From the NCBI GenBank assembly GCA_964370015.1, contig CAYJHD010000056.1:1-12780 (forward strand): a DNA stretch of 12,780 bases. Reading direction: 5' to 3'. Shown here one piece after another: positions 1-7,547 of this stretch. The DNA is from CAYJAD01 sp964370015 (GTDB lineage Bacteria; Desulfobacterota; Desulfovibrionia; Desulfovibrionales; Desulfovibrionaceae). Numbering within the stretch: the stretch's first letter is position 1; each line of letters begins with the position of its first letter. The position numbers and the translations under genes are program-made. The notes under the pieces are model-generated. The model saw only the letters and a program-made list of their open reading frames with translations. It made no database searches and had not been told where the DNA came from.

Positions 1-79
1 CATGGATTTCCCAAAACAACACATACTTGCCCGTACTACGGCGCAAGCAATAAAAGGAATACTTTATGTACGACGTTAA
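1..79 (+). CDS. Possible 3' end of an upstream gene (partial)
   Basis: Two plus frames are open from the window edge. One ends at TAA 51-53 and reads W-I-S-Q-N-N near its start, as the C-terminus of an AlpA-type HTH protein might. The other ends at TAA 77-79 and overlaps the next gene's start by 14 bases. AlpA-like HTH genes often precede RepA-type ATPase genes, so a tail here is expected. The frame ending at 79 is also the one that would continue the HTH gene at 12464 if the window were circular. Only about 17-26 codons are visible and neither frame can be proved coding, so this is a weak call. Confidence 0.3.
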   Translation, partial: MDFPKQHILARTTAQAIKGILYVRR

Positions 80-2477
80 TGATTTACCTGCCAATGTGCA
101 GACTGTTGATGTTCCCCCTCTTGCCCCCTTTGAAACACACCCTGTTGACCACAGGCATAATCCTTGGCTAGGCAAGCCGACTGAGCTCAAAACAAAGTCT
201 GTATTAGAGGAAATACACGCCCCTAGCCGCAGTATTAGTAGAGATTACTCATACCTAACAGAATCCAAGGTGCAAGAATGCCTTAAGCTCCCAATACCGA
301 AGAGCCTTAAAACTGCGCAGGGCAAAGACTTTGCTTGTAGCCTCATAACCTATGAGTGGGATCGTATGCCTGACGCTGAAAGACAAAAAATATTGGATGG
401 TGACGGTTTGCTTGAGTGGCAACAGCAGCACCGCAATAACTCAAGCTTTCTGTACACTAATATTCCGCGTCCGAGCAATATAATTCTTTATACTTCAAGA
501 AAATATGGACTCACATCCCTCGAAGCCACGCATGTACTGCTTAGACTCTTTGAGATTAACTTTGACGATATTTTTACCCCCATTCCACCATATAGGTTGA
601 CACCGAATAATGCTTTACACTCACCTGTATTCAACATCATGCCAAATTTTTGTATATCTGGTATTGAGTACACTATTGTTGGTGCAGACCCACAATACGG
701 GCGCGCTGACTATTTAGAGCAATGCGTGATCACGTATAAAAGCACTAATGGGGAAAAAATTCACCTAATGGCCACGCTTTCTCAATGCGGACATCAATAC
801 GAGCTCAGCATTGGCCATGGTAAAATACAGGCACATTTACTCTCACACGTAGATATAGACAGAAATCCTCGTGCTCGCGTCATCATTTTCTGCGACTTGG
901 ATCAAGCCGTTGACTTACGCAAGCGCGCAAGCTCAGTTTATCATGGTCTTGAAAATATTATCATCAGCGGTTACTTTGGCGGTACAGACGCCTTAGAAGT
1001 TCTTGATGTGTCTATCCTTAATGGAAAAGAAGTGGTTATCATCCCCGGAAACTCCCTTAAAAGTATACGGGAAGCTGAGCAACTCTATGAAAAATGCTTT
1101 AAAGCATACCCCCGTAGTCTTAAAATTTTCTTGGGTGTTATTGCCTTTTCAAATGAATTACCCCAATGCGATATGCACAGCCTCCCCTCATGGCAGCAGT
1201 CTTTTTTAAAAAATACCGTTACTATTCGTTCTGATGCGCCATTTGATATGGCTCTTGAGGATATTTTTGACCGCGCAGTTAATGAAAACGCTTATAATCA
1301 ATGGAAAAAAGACCATGCCTTGAGCGGAAACGATGAAACCCCAGACGCTTCACCGTTGGCCATAGAGTCGTCCTCCCCCATCCAGTGCCAGAGGTTAGCA
1401 AACATCACGACAGCAAGTCGTGACCATAACATGCCCATCAGCATTGATGAATTCTTTCGAGCAGAATTCTCCACTATGTTGTGGGGAGCTTCTGACGTAG
1501 GAAAATCTTGGATTGCTGTATATTTTACCATCAGTATTATTTTGGGCCACGAGGCCTTCTTTCTAGCAGCGTCTCCCCGCTCCAGCAAGCGCAGTGTAGG
1601 CTATATTGATGGTGAAATTGGCGATGAAAACCTCAAGCAACGCTTTAACCAAATCTGCGCTTGCCGTAATATCGCCTTATCAGACATTGAGCAACATCTT
1701 GATTTTATCTGCCTTAACGGTAAAAGTCTCATTGACCATACAGTGCAGCAGCAAGTATTAACCATGGCTTCAGAAAACGCGTGGGAAGCTATAGTCATCG
1801 ATAATATCCAAGCGTGTGCCCCAGAAGCCGTAAAAGGGAAAGCGCTGGATCTAAACAGCTTTATTCTTAGACTAAAGCAAGCCGAGATTGCTGTGTTTTC
1901 CATAAACCACGCTAAAAAATACGGAAATAAATATAAAGGTGACGGTGCTTTAGAAGACCTATCCAAAAACATTATTTCCTTAACAAATCCAAACAATTGC
2001 GATGACGACATTCTTTGCCTTGATGAAGACGACCCCACAATGGTTACCGTGCAAATGACTGTGCAAAAATGCAAAGTCGATGGTAACACATTCAAGAATA
2101 AAAGCAGTATATACCAGTTACCCATTGGCGGCACCTGGGAATACGTGGGCGGCAACTTACCACACTTTGACGGTTCCACGCCTCCCCCTGCACCGGCGGA
2201 GCCCCTTCCTTTGCCTGAGGGGGAAGAAAGCACAGCAGATGCCACACAAGATGTTGATCCGCATAAAGAATTTGTACGTTCCCTTCATCCACAAGAAAAG
2301 GATTTGTACCACTTCATGAAGCAAAAGCACAGTTTTACTCGCACGGATATTGAAAAGCACTTTAAAGTTAGTGGAAAAACTGCCAGAAATAAGCTGAATA
2401 CGTTCATTAAAGCTGGCATCGTTACTCTTCACGGCGGAAAAGGTAATAAAAATACCCATTACACCTTTAACAGCTAG
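66..2477 (+). CDS. RepA-like AAA_25/RecA-fold ATPase with degenerate Toprim-like region and C-terminal winged helix
   Basis: An 803-residue protein, probably a replicative helicase or primase-helicase-type ATPase of the mobile element. The ATPase core is clear. Walker A is G474-A-S-D-V-G-K480-S481. The stretch Y-I-D-G-E517 followed by a Q-R-F element is typical of RepA/AAA_25 ATPases. Walker B is I-V-I-D579-N, and I-N-H-A-K-K forms a sensor-like segment. Upstream, residues about 270-345 resemble a Toprim fold of primase-helicases: C-D277-L-D-Q-A-V-D where E-G-E is usual, then G305-G306, then I-I-P327-G-N-S where P-D-N-D is usual, so the acidic metal-binding set appears lost. Residues 745-803 look like a winged-helix DNA-binding end (F-T-R-T-D-I-E-K-H-F). 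The region around 700-730 is a Pro/Glu-rich linker. The start at 66 has AAGGA at 54-58, 7 bases upstream. An intrinsic terminator follows 10 bases after the stop. The ATPase assignment is firm; the Toprim reading is inference. Confidence 0.85.
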   Translation: MYDVNDLPANVQTVDVPPLAPFETHPVDHRHNPWLGKPTELKTKSVLEEIHAPSRSISRDYSYLTESKVQECLKLPIPKSLKTAQGKDFACSLITYEWDRMPDAERQKILDGDGLLEWQQQHRNNSSFLYTNIPRPSNIILYTSRKYGLTSLEATHVLLRLFEINFDDIFTPIPPYRLTPNNALHSPVFNIMPNFCISGIEYTIVGADPQYGRADYLEQCVITYKSTNGEKIHLMATLSQCGHQYELSIGHGKIQAHLLSHVDIDRNPRARVIIFCDLDQAVDLRKRASSVYHGLENIIISGYFGGTDALEVLDVSILNGKEVVIIPGNSLKSIREAEQLYEKCFKAYPRSLKIFLGVIAFSNELPQCDMHSLPSWQQSFLKNTVTIRSDAPFDMALEDIFDRAVNENAYNQWKKDHALSGNDETPDASPLAIESSSPIQCQRLANITTASRDHNMPISIDEFFRAEFSTMLWGASDVGKSWIAVYFTISIILGHEAFFLAASPRSSKRSVGYIDGEIGDENLKQRFNQICACRNIALSDIEQHLDFICLNGKSLIDHTVQQQVLTMASENAWEAIVIDNIQACAPEAVKGKALDLNSFILRLKQAEIAVFSINHAKKYGNKYKGDGALEDLSKNIISLTNPNNCDDDILCLDEDDPTMVTVQMTVQKCKVDGNTFKNKSSIYQLPIGGTWEYVGGNLPHFDGSTPPPAPAEPLPLPEGEESTADATQDVDPHKEFVRSLHPQEKDLYHFMKQKHSFTRTDIEKHFKVSGKTARNKLNTFIKAGIVTLHGGKGNKNTHYTFNS

Positions 2478-2487
2478 CCCTTAATCC

Positions 2488-2512
2488 AAGCCCCCGTCAT
2501 GGGGGCTTTTTT
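2488..2512 (+). terminator. Intrinsic terminator after the RepA-like gene
   Basis: A perfect 8-bp stem, AAGCCCCC (2488-2495) with GGGGGCTT (2501-2508), encloses a GTCAT loop and runs into a T tract through 2512. It starts 10 bases after the stop of the 803-residue gene and separates that unit from the restriction gene's promoter. The stem is self-complementary at its A/T end, so weak function on the minus strand is possible, but no minus-strand gene reads toward it. Confidence 0.9.
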
Positions 2513-2534
2513 ATACCTTTTTGCCTTCATATCC

Positions 2535-2563
2535 TTGCCCCTTATTCTTTCCCACGTTATACT
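2535..2563 (+). promoter_or_regulatory. Sigma70-type promoter for the type ISP gene, likely leaderless
   Basis: The -35 TTGCCC (2535-2540) and -10 TATACT (2558-2563) are separated by exactly 17 bp. Seven bases downstream of the -10 is 2570, the A of the ATG. The bases between the -10 and the start (G and a run of C) contain no Shine-Dalgarno sequence. Transcription starting at the usual distance would give a leaderless or near-leaderless mRNA. Confidence 0.6.
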
Positions 2564-2569
2564 GCCCCC

Positions 2570-3883
2570 ATGACAGCATTACAACACATCCTTACATTGT
2601 ATCGGCAACGCGCCCACACCGAACGCGAAAAAGGCACCTACTTTGAAGAGCTCATCCGCTGCTATTTTAGGCACGAAGCCTCTTACAAAGATTTCTACAG
2701 CCGTGTATGGCTCTTTGCCGATTGGGCACATGAGCAAGGCATTTGCGCCCAAGATACTGGCATTGACCTTGTGGCAGAGGTTGCCACCCCAGTTACAGGG
2801 GAGCCAGAGTTTCATGCTATTCAATGTAAATTTTTTGCTGAAGATTATCGCCTGCAAAAAAAGGATATTGATTCCTTCTTCACTGCCTCAGGTAAAAAGC
2901 CCTTTACACACCGCATTATCGTCAGCACCACTAACTCGTGGTCTAGCAATGCAGAAGACGCCTTGCGCAACCAGCAGCCACCTGTGAGCCGTATTGACCT
3001 GCATGACCTTGAGAATAGCCAAATTGATTGGGCCAAGTATAGCCCCAACGATGCCCCTACCCTCAACCCCCAAAAGACTCTTCGCCCCCACCAGCAAAAA
3101 GCGCTAGATGCTGTCATGCAAAAGTTACACGGCCCTCAAGGGAAAGAAAGGGGCAAATTACTCATGGCATGTGGCACAGGAAAAACCTTTACCGCCCTTA
3201 AAATTGCCGAATCTCTTGCAGGTAAGAATAGCCGCGTGCTTTTCTTGGTGCCAAACCTTTCTTTGCTATCCCAAACCCTCACGGAGTGGACGCAAGAAAG
3301 CGCCATCCCCCTGCACAGCTTTGCAGTGTGTTCTGACAGTGACGTAGGTAAAAAGAAAAACAAAGATGAAGACATTGTCCAAACCTTTACCCATGAGCTA
3401 CGTTACCCTGCCACCACCAATACCAAAGCCCTTGTGCGCGAAATGGATTGCCGGCATGACGTAAGTCATATGAGCGTAGTCTTTTCTACCTACCATTCCA
3501 TTGATGTCATACATGAAGCGCAAGAGCACGGCCTTGCCTCCTTTGACCTTATCATTTGCGATGAGGCTCACCGCACCACAGGAGCCACCTTTGATAAGAC
3601 CGACGAAAGCCACTTTGTAAAGGTTCATGATGCCAACTTCATTAAGGCCGCCAAACGACTGTATATGACAGCCACTCCGCGCATCTATGGTGAAGGGGCC
3701 AAGGCTCTGGCAGAAAAAGACAGCGTGGCCCTTTGTTCCATGGACGACCCAGCTCTTTACGGTGAAACCTTACACTATCACCTTTTCCGAAGCTGTGGCG
3801 CAAAAGCTCTTGGTAGACTACAAGGTCATAATACTTACGGTGGAAGAAAAGCTTATCAGCTCTCGCTTGCAAGAATTGCTTAG
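2570..3883 (+). CDS. N-terminal fragment of type ISP enzyme: Mrr-like nuclease plus helicase lobe 1
   Basis: 437 residues before the out-of-phase stop. The nuclease region carries T-G-I-D66-L and A-I-Q85-C-K87, a D...QxK arrangement typical of Mrr-type PD-(D/E)xK nucleases that cut DNA. Helicase lobe 1 has C-G202-T-G-K205-T206 (Walker A), L-V-P-N (motif Ia), D331-E-A-H334 (motif II) and M366-T-A-T-P-R371 (motif III). Native sequence runs to about H404; the last 33 residues are frameshift-derived and unlike any helicase. This product would lack lobe 2, so it should not translocate DNA or cut normally. The ATG at 2570 is the only credible start: no in-frame ATG, GTG or TTG lies between it and the preceding terminator, and there is no Shine-Dalgarno sequence. 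Confidence 0.8.
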   Translation: MTALQHILTLYRQRAHTEREKGTYFEELIRCYFRHEASYKDFYSRVWLFADWAHEQGICAQDTGIDLVAEVATPVTGEPEFHAIQCKFFAEDYRLQKKDIDSFFTASGKKPFTHRIIVSTTNSWSSNAEDALRNQQPPVSRIDLHDLENSQIDWAKYSPNDAPTLNPQKTLRPHQQKALDAVMQKLHGPQGKERGKLLMACGTGKTFTALKIAESLAGKNSRVLFLVPNLSLLSQTLTEWTQESAIPLHSFAVCSDSDVGKKKNKDEDIVQTFTHELRYPATTNTKALVREMDCRHDVSHMSVVFSTYHSIDVIHEAQEHGLASFDLIICDEAHRTTGATFDKTDESHFVKVHDANFIKAAKRLYMTATPRIYGEGAKALAEKDSVALCSMDDPALYGETLHYHLFRSCGAKALGRLQGHNTYGGRKAYQLSLARIA

Positions 3884-6800
3884 TGACGAAGATAATCAGA
3901 TCAAGGTAGATGATGCCGCCAAGATAGTAGGATGCTGGAAAGCCCTTTCCAAACAAGGCCTTACCCATGACGCTTTGGAAGACGACGCCCTTGCCATGAA
4001 GCGAGCTGTGGCCTTTTGTCAGGTCATAGAAAAAAGCACCGGCGGTAAGACCCACAAGGTCAGTTCCAAACATATTGCCAGCATGTTCCAAGATGTGGTT
4101 GCCGCTTACCAAGAAGAGGAGAAGAAATCACTCTCTGCGGATGAAGATATCCCCCCTGCCCTGCTTATGCAATGCGAAGCCTCTCATGTGGACGGTGGCA
4201 TGAACGCCGGAGAAAAGGAACAAGAGCTCACTTGGCTCAAGGCCGAAACCCCAGAAAATACTTGCCGTATTTTAAGCAATGTGCGCTGCCTATCCGAAGG
4301 CGTAGACGTGCCCGCACTGGACGCTGTGCTCTTTTTATCCCCTCGCGGCTCGCAGGTAGATGTGGTGCAATCTGTAGGGCGCGTTATGCGTAATGCCCCC
4401 GGTAAAAAACGTGGCTACGTTATCTTACCTGTGGTTATCCCCTCGCATATGCAACCGCATGAAGCCCTCAACGATAACAAAATTTACCGCGTAGTTTGGC
4501 AAGTGCTCCAAGCCTTGCGTTCCCACGATGACCGCTTCGATGCCATGATAAACAGGCTTGACCTTAATGGCGCCGAACCTGCCAAGATGGAAGTTATTGC
4601 CGTTACCAAAAGCCTGCCCAAAGCCAGAGAAAAGAAAGGCACCGACCCTGCCGGCTCCGGCCATACCATTGGCAAACCGTCACGCCCTCCCCAGCCACAA
4701 GATGGCCCCGAACAAGCCGTCCTCTTTGAATCTAGCGAAATTGAACGCGCCATCTATGCCAAGGTGGTGCAAAAGTGCGGCAATCGCTCCCACTGGGAAG
4801 AATGGGCCACCGACATTGCTAAAATTGCCCAAACCCATATTGCGCGTATCAATGGTATTTTAGAAAATCCTGCCAATGTGGTAGAGCAAGCGGCTTTCCA
4901 AAATTTTGCCGAAGAATTACGTGACGACCTTAATGACAGTCTCTCCGATGCTGATATTGTGGAAATGCTGGCTCAGCACGTCATCACTCGCCCTGTTTTT
5001 GAAGCCCTTTTCAGCGATTATAGCTTTGCAGCCAATAACCCCATTTCGCAAGGCATGCAAAAGGTGCTGGATGTGCTTCAAGAGCATAATTTAGATAAAG
5101 AAGCCGACACCCTACAAAAGTTCTACGAAAGCGTAAAAATCCGCGCCGAGGGTATACATACCGCCCACGGCAAGCAAAAAATTGTGGTAGAGCTTTACGA
5201 CAAATTCTTCCGCAATGCCTTCCCCCGCATGACCCAAAAACTAGGCATTGTGTATACCCCTGTGGAAGTGGTGGATTTTATCATTCGCAGTGTCAACGAC
5301 CTACTACAAAGTGAATTTGGTCAAACCCTAGGGGACGACAATGTGCACATCATTGACCCCTTCACCGGTACTGGCACTTTTATCACGCGCCTTATGCAGT
5401 TGGGGCTCATGACGCCGCAGCAATTACAACAAAAATACCAAGGGCAAATGCACGCCAATGAAATTGTGCTGCTGGCCTATTATATTGCCACCATCAATAT
5501 TGAATCGGCTTACCATGCCCTTGTGGGCGGTGACTATGTGCCCTTTGAAGGCATTTGCCTCACCGACACCTTTCAAATGTATGAAAAAGACGACCTTGTG
5601 AGCATGGTACTGGAAGACAATAGCGAAAGACGTAAACGGCAAAAGAGCCTTGATATTAAAGTTATTATGGGTAACCCGCCTTACTCTGTGGGGCAAGGCA
5701 GCGCCAATGATAATAACCAGAATGTAACCTATCCAAGCCTAAGTAAACGTATTGAAGAAACCTATGCGGCAAAGTCAACAGCAAATCTTTCTAAAGCACT
5801 CTATGATAGTTATGTTCGTGCTTTCCGTTGGGCTAGCGATAGAATAGGAGAAAGTGGTATTATCGGCTTTATAAGTGGATCTGGCTTCATTGATAAAAAT
5901 ACAACTGACGGTATGCGTAAATGCTTAGCTGAAGAGTTTTCCAGTATTTATATTCTTAATTTACGTGGTGATATCCGTAAGAATATGCTTAGCAAAGGTC
6001 GTGCCCAAGAAGGTGGCAATATTTTTGGAAGTGGAAGTATGACAGGTACTGCTCTCACCTTATTTGTTAAAAATCCACATGGTGAAACGGGAAAAATATA
6101 TTATCACAATATTGGCGATGACTTAAGTCAACAGAAAAAACTTGATATTATTAAAGAGTTTTCTAGTATAAAAGGTATTACACAGCAAAACAGCTGGCAA
6201 AATATTATACCCAATGAGCATGCTGATTGGATTGGTCAAAGAAATAATAGTTTTAACGATTTCCTTCCCTTGGGCGATAAAAAAGGAAAAGGAATAAAGC
6301 TCTTTGAAAATTATTCTCTTGGAATTGCCACCAATAGAGATGCATGGTGCTTTAACAATAGTAAAAAAGTACTTGTACAAAATATGCATTCCATGATTGG
6401 TACCTATCATTCAGAGTTGGCACGTTTTAATGAACAACACAAAATTATAAATACTAAAAATCTCGATATCTTAGTCGATAATTTTATAACTCCAGATAAA
6501 ACACAAATAAGCTGGACTGTAAATCTTAAAAAATCGTTATCAAAAAAGATGAAGTTACCTTTCGAAAAAAACGCTCTAAGAGAAAGTAGTTATAGACCTT
6601 TTACAAAACAATGGATGTATTATAGTAAACATTACAATGAAAGAACTTCGCAAATACCACAAATTTATCCATTACAGGAAAACTTTAACATAATGATTTG
6701 TGTTACAGGAGTCGGTGCTCGCAGTGGTTTTTCTGCGTTTATTTCAAATAAAATTACCGACTTACACTTCCATGACACTGGACAATGCTTCCCCCTCTAT

Positions 6801-7547
6801 CTTTATGAAAAAGGGGAAGCCACCAAAGCGCAGACCCAAGGTTCACTCTTAGAAACAAGCAAGCCCCAAGAGCATAGCGAGCAAGAGTATGTACGCCGTG
6901 ACGCCATCACCGCAGAAGGGCTTAAGCTTTTTAGCGATGCTTACCCCACAGAGAAGATTTCTAAAGAAGATATTTTCTATTATGTTTATGGTATTTTACA
7001 TTCACAAGATTACCGCAATCAATACGCCGACAACCTCAGTAAAGAATTGCCGCGTATTCCTTGCGTTAAAGGGGCAGAAAACTTCTGGGGCTTTAGCAAA
7101 GCAGGCCGCGCCCTAGCAGAATTACATCTTAATTACGAAAAGATAGAAGCCTACCCTGCCACCGTCACCACCAAGGCCGGCGACAGCGTGGCCAAAGATT
7201 CTGCCGCCCTCTACCATGTGGAAAAAATGAAATTCGGCAAGGGAAAAGATAAAAGCATCATCCATTATAATAATTTCATCACCATATCCGACATTCCTTT
7301 GCGTGCATACGACTATATAGTCAATGGCAAATCTGCCATTGACTGGGTGGTAGAACGCCAATGCGTGAAAACAGATAAGGCCAGCGGCATAATCAACGAC
7401 GCCAACCTTTGGGCTACGGAAACCATGGGCAATCCCAAATATCCTTTGGACTTGCTCTTGAGTGTTATTACTGTGAGCTTAAAAACGCTGGATATTGTTG
7501 AAGCACTGCCAAGCTTACATACGCAGGGTGTAAAATATGAGCTATAA
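3687..7547 (+). CDS. C-terminal fragment of type ISP enzyme: helicase lobe 2, N6-adenine MTase, target recognition
   Basis: Open frame of 1,286 codons. Similarity to the family begins only at about 3783 (F-S-E-A-V), so the first 32 codons are probably not native and the ATG at 3687 is only the first ATG of the frame, without a ribosome-binding site. Motif V is S-E-G-V-D-V-P at 4293 and motif VI is Q-S-V-G-R-V-M-R at 4368. MTase motif I D-P-F-T-G-T-G-T-F begins at 5355 and motif IV N-P-P-Y at 5673; these are hallmarks of a gamma-type N6-adenine MTase using S-adenosylmethionine. Target recognition follows, with a conserved C-terminal block (F-Y-Y-V-Y-G-I-L-H-S and L-H-L-N-Y-E). If translated from an internal start, it could still methylate DNA without restricting it. 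The stop overlaps the next gene by 11 bases. Confidence 0.8.
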   Translation: MVKGPRLWQKKTAWPFVPWTTQLFTVKPYTITFSEAVAQKLLVDYKVIILTVEEKLISSRLQELLSDEDNQIKVDDAAKIVGCWKALSKQGLTHDALEDDALAMKRAVAFCQVIEKSTGGKTHKVSSKHIASMFQDVVAAYQEEEKKSLSADEDIPPALLMQCEASHVDGGMNAGEKEQELTWLKAETPENTCRILSNVRCLSEGVDVPALDAVLFLSPRGSQVDVVQSVGRVMRNAPGKKRGYVILPVVIPSHMQPHEALNDNKIYRVVWQVLQALRSHDDRFDAMINRLDLNGAEPAKMEVIAVTKSLPKAREKKGTDPAGSGHTIGKPSRPPQPQDGPEQAVLFESSEIERAIYAKVVQKCGNRSHWEEWATDIAKIAQTHIARINGILENPANVVEQAAFQNFAEELRDDLNDSLSDADIVEMLAQHVITRPVFEALFSDYSFAANNPISQGMQKVLDVLQEHNLDKEADTLQKFYESVKIRAEGIHTAHGKQKIVVELYDKFFRNAFPRMTQKLGIVYTPVEVVDFIIRSVNDLLQSEFGQTLGDDNVHIIDPFTGTGTFITRLMQLGLMTPQQLQQKYQGQMHANEIVLLAYYIATINIESAYHALVGGDYVPFEGICLTDTFQMYEKDDLVSMVLEDNSERRKRQKSLDIKVIMGNPPYSVGQGSANDNNQNVTYPSLSKRIEETYAAKSTANLSKALYDSYVRAFRWASDRIGESGIIGFISGSGFIDKNTTDGMRKCLAEEFSSIYILNLRGDIRKNMLSKGRAQEGGNIFGSGSMTGTALTLFVKNPHGETGKIYYHNIGDDLSQQKKLDIIKEFSSIKGITQQNSWQNIIPNEHADWIGQRNNSFNDFLPLGDKKGKGIKLFENYSLGIATNRDAWCFNNSKKVLVQNMHSMIGTYHSELARFNEQHKIINTKNLDILVDNFITPDKTQISWTVNLKKSLSKKMKLPFEKNALRESSYRPFTKQWMYYSKHYNERTSQIPQIYPLQENFNIMICVTGVGARSGFSAFISNKITDLHFHDTGQCFPLYLYEKGEATKAQTQGSLLETSKPQEHSEQEYVRRDAITAEGLKLFSDAYPTEKISKEDIFYYVYGILHSQDYRNQYADNLSKELPRIPCVKGAENFWGFSKAGRALAELHLNYEKIEAYPATVTTKAGDSVAKDSAALYHVEKMKFGKGKDKSIIHYNNFITISDIPLRAYDYIVNGKSAIDWVVERQCVKTDKASGIINDANLWATETMGNPKYPLDLLLSVITVSLKTLDIVEALPSLHTQGVKYEL
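5730..6775 (+). other. AT-rich target-recognition segment inside the ISP gene
   Basis: After the N-P-P-Y motif, base composition drops sharply by eye. The line starting 6121 has roughly 13 G/C in 60, against nearly half at 5221-5280, and composition rises again from about 6780. The segment lies between the MTase catalytic core and the conserved C-terminal block, where type ISP enzymes carry sequence recognition. The pattern fits replacement of the specificity region by recombination, while the flanks stayed native. Confidence 0.6.

Larger units (their letters stand above)
2570..7547 (+). pseudogene. Type ISP restriction-modification enzyme (LlaGI/LlaBIII-like), frameshifted
   Basis: Reconstructed single gene of about 1,659 codons, close to the size I recall for type ISP enzymes. 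These combine endonuclease, SF2 translocase and adenine methyltransferase in one polypeptide. Domain order fits the family: Mrr-like nuclease (about 1-130), RecA-like helicase lobe 1 (Walker A, DEAH, M-T-A-T-P-R), lobe 2 (S-E-G-V-D-V-P and Q-S-V-G-R-V-M-R), coupler, N6-adenine MTase (D-P-F-T-G-T-G-T-F and N-P-P-Y), then target recognition. The reading frame changes from the phase of 2570 to the next phase between about 3780 and 3790, in the tract C-A-C-C-T-T-T-T-C-C. Both sides of the break match the same domain arrangement, so the gene was once continuous. One extra base or two missing bases would explain it. From memory of the spacing between S-M-D-D and F-x-E-A-V in relatives, a two-base loss fits slightly better. 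A sequencing error cannot be excluded. Confidence 0.75.

Noticed and set aside
1601..2245. 214-codon open frame on the minus strand
   Set aside because: It lies entirely opposite the ATPase domain of the RepA-like gene, has no ribosome-binding site and gives a low-complexity Ser/Leu/Phe-rich product without motifs.
3782..3788. Programmed +1 frameshift at CTT-TTC-C
   Set aside because: Resembles the prfB slip codon, but there is no stop codon in the next position, no Shine-Dalgarno-like stimulator and no pseudoknot that I can see; mutation or sequencing error is simpler.
3642..4112. 156-codon minus-strand frame spanning the frameshift region
   Set aside because: It is opposite native helicase coding sequence on both sides of the break and shows no recognisable motif.
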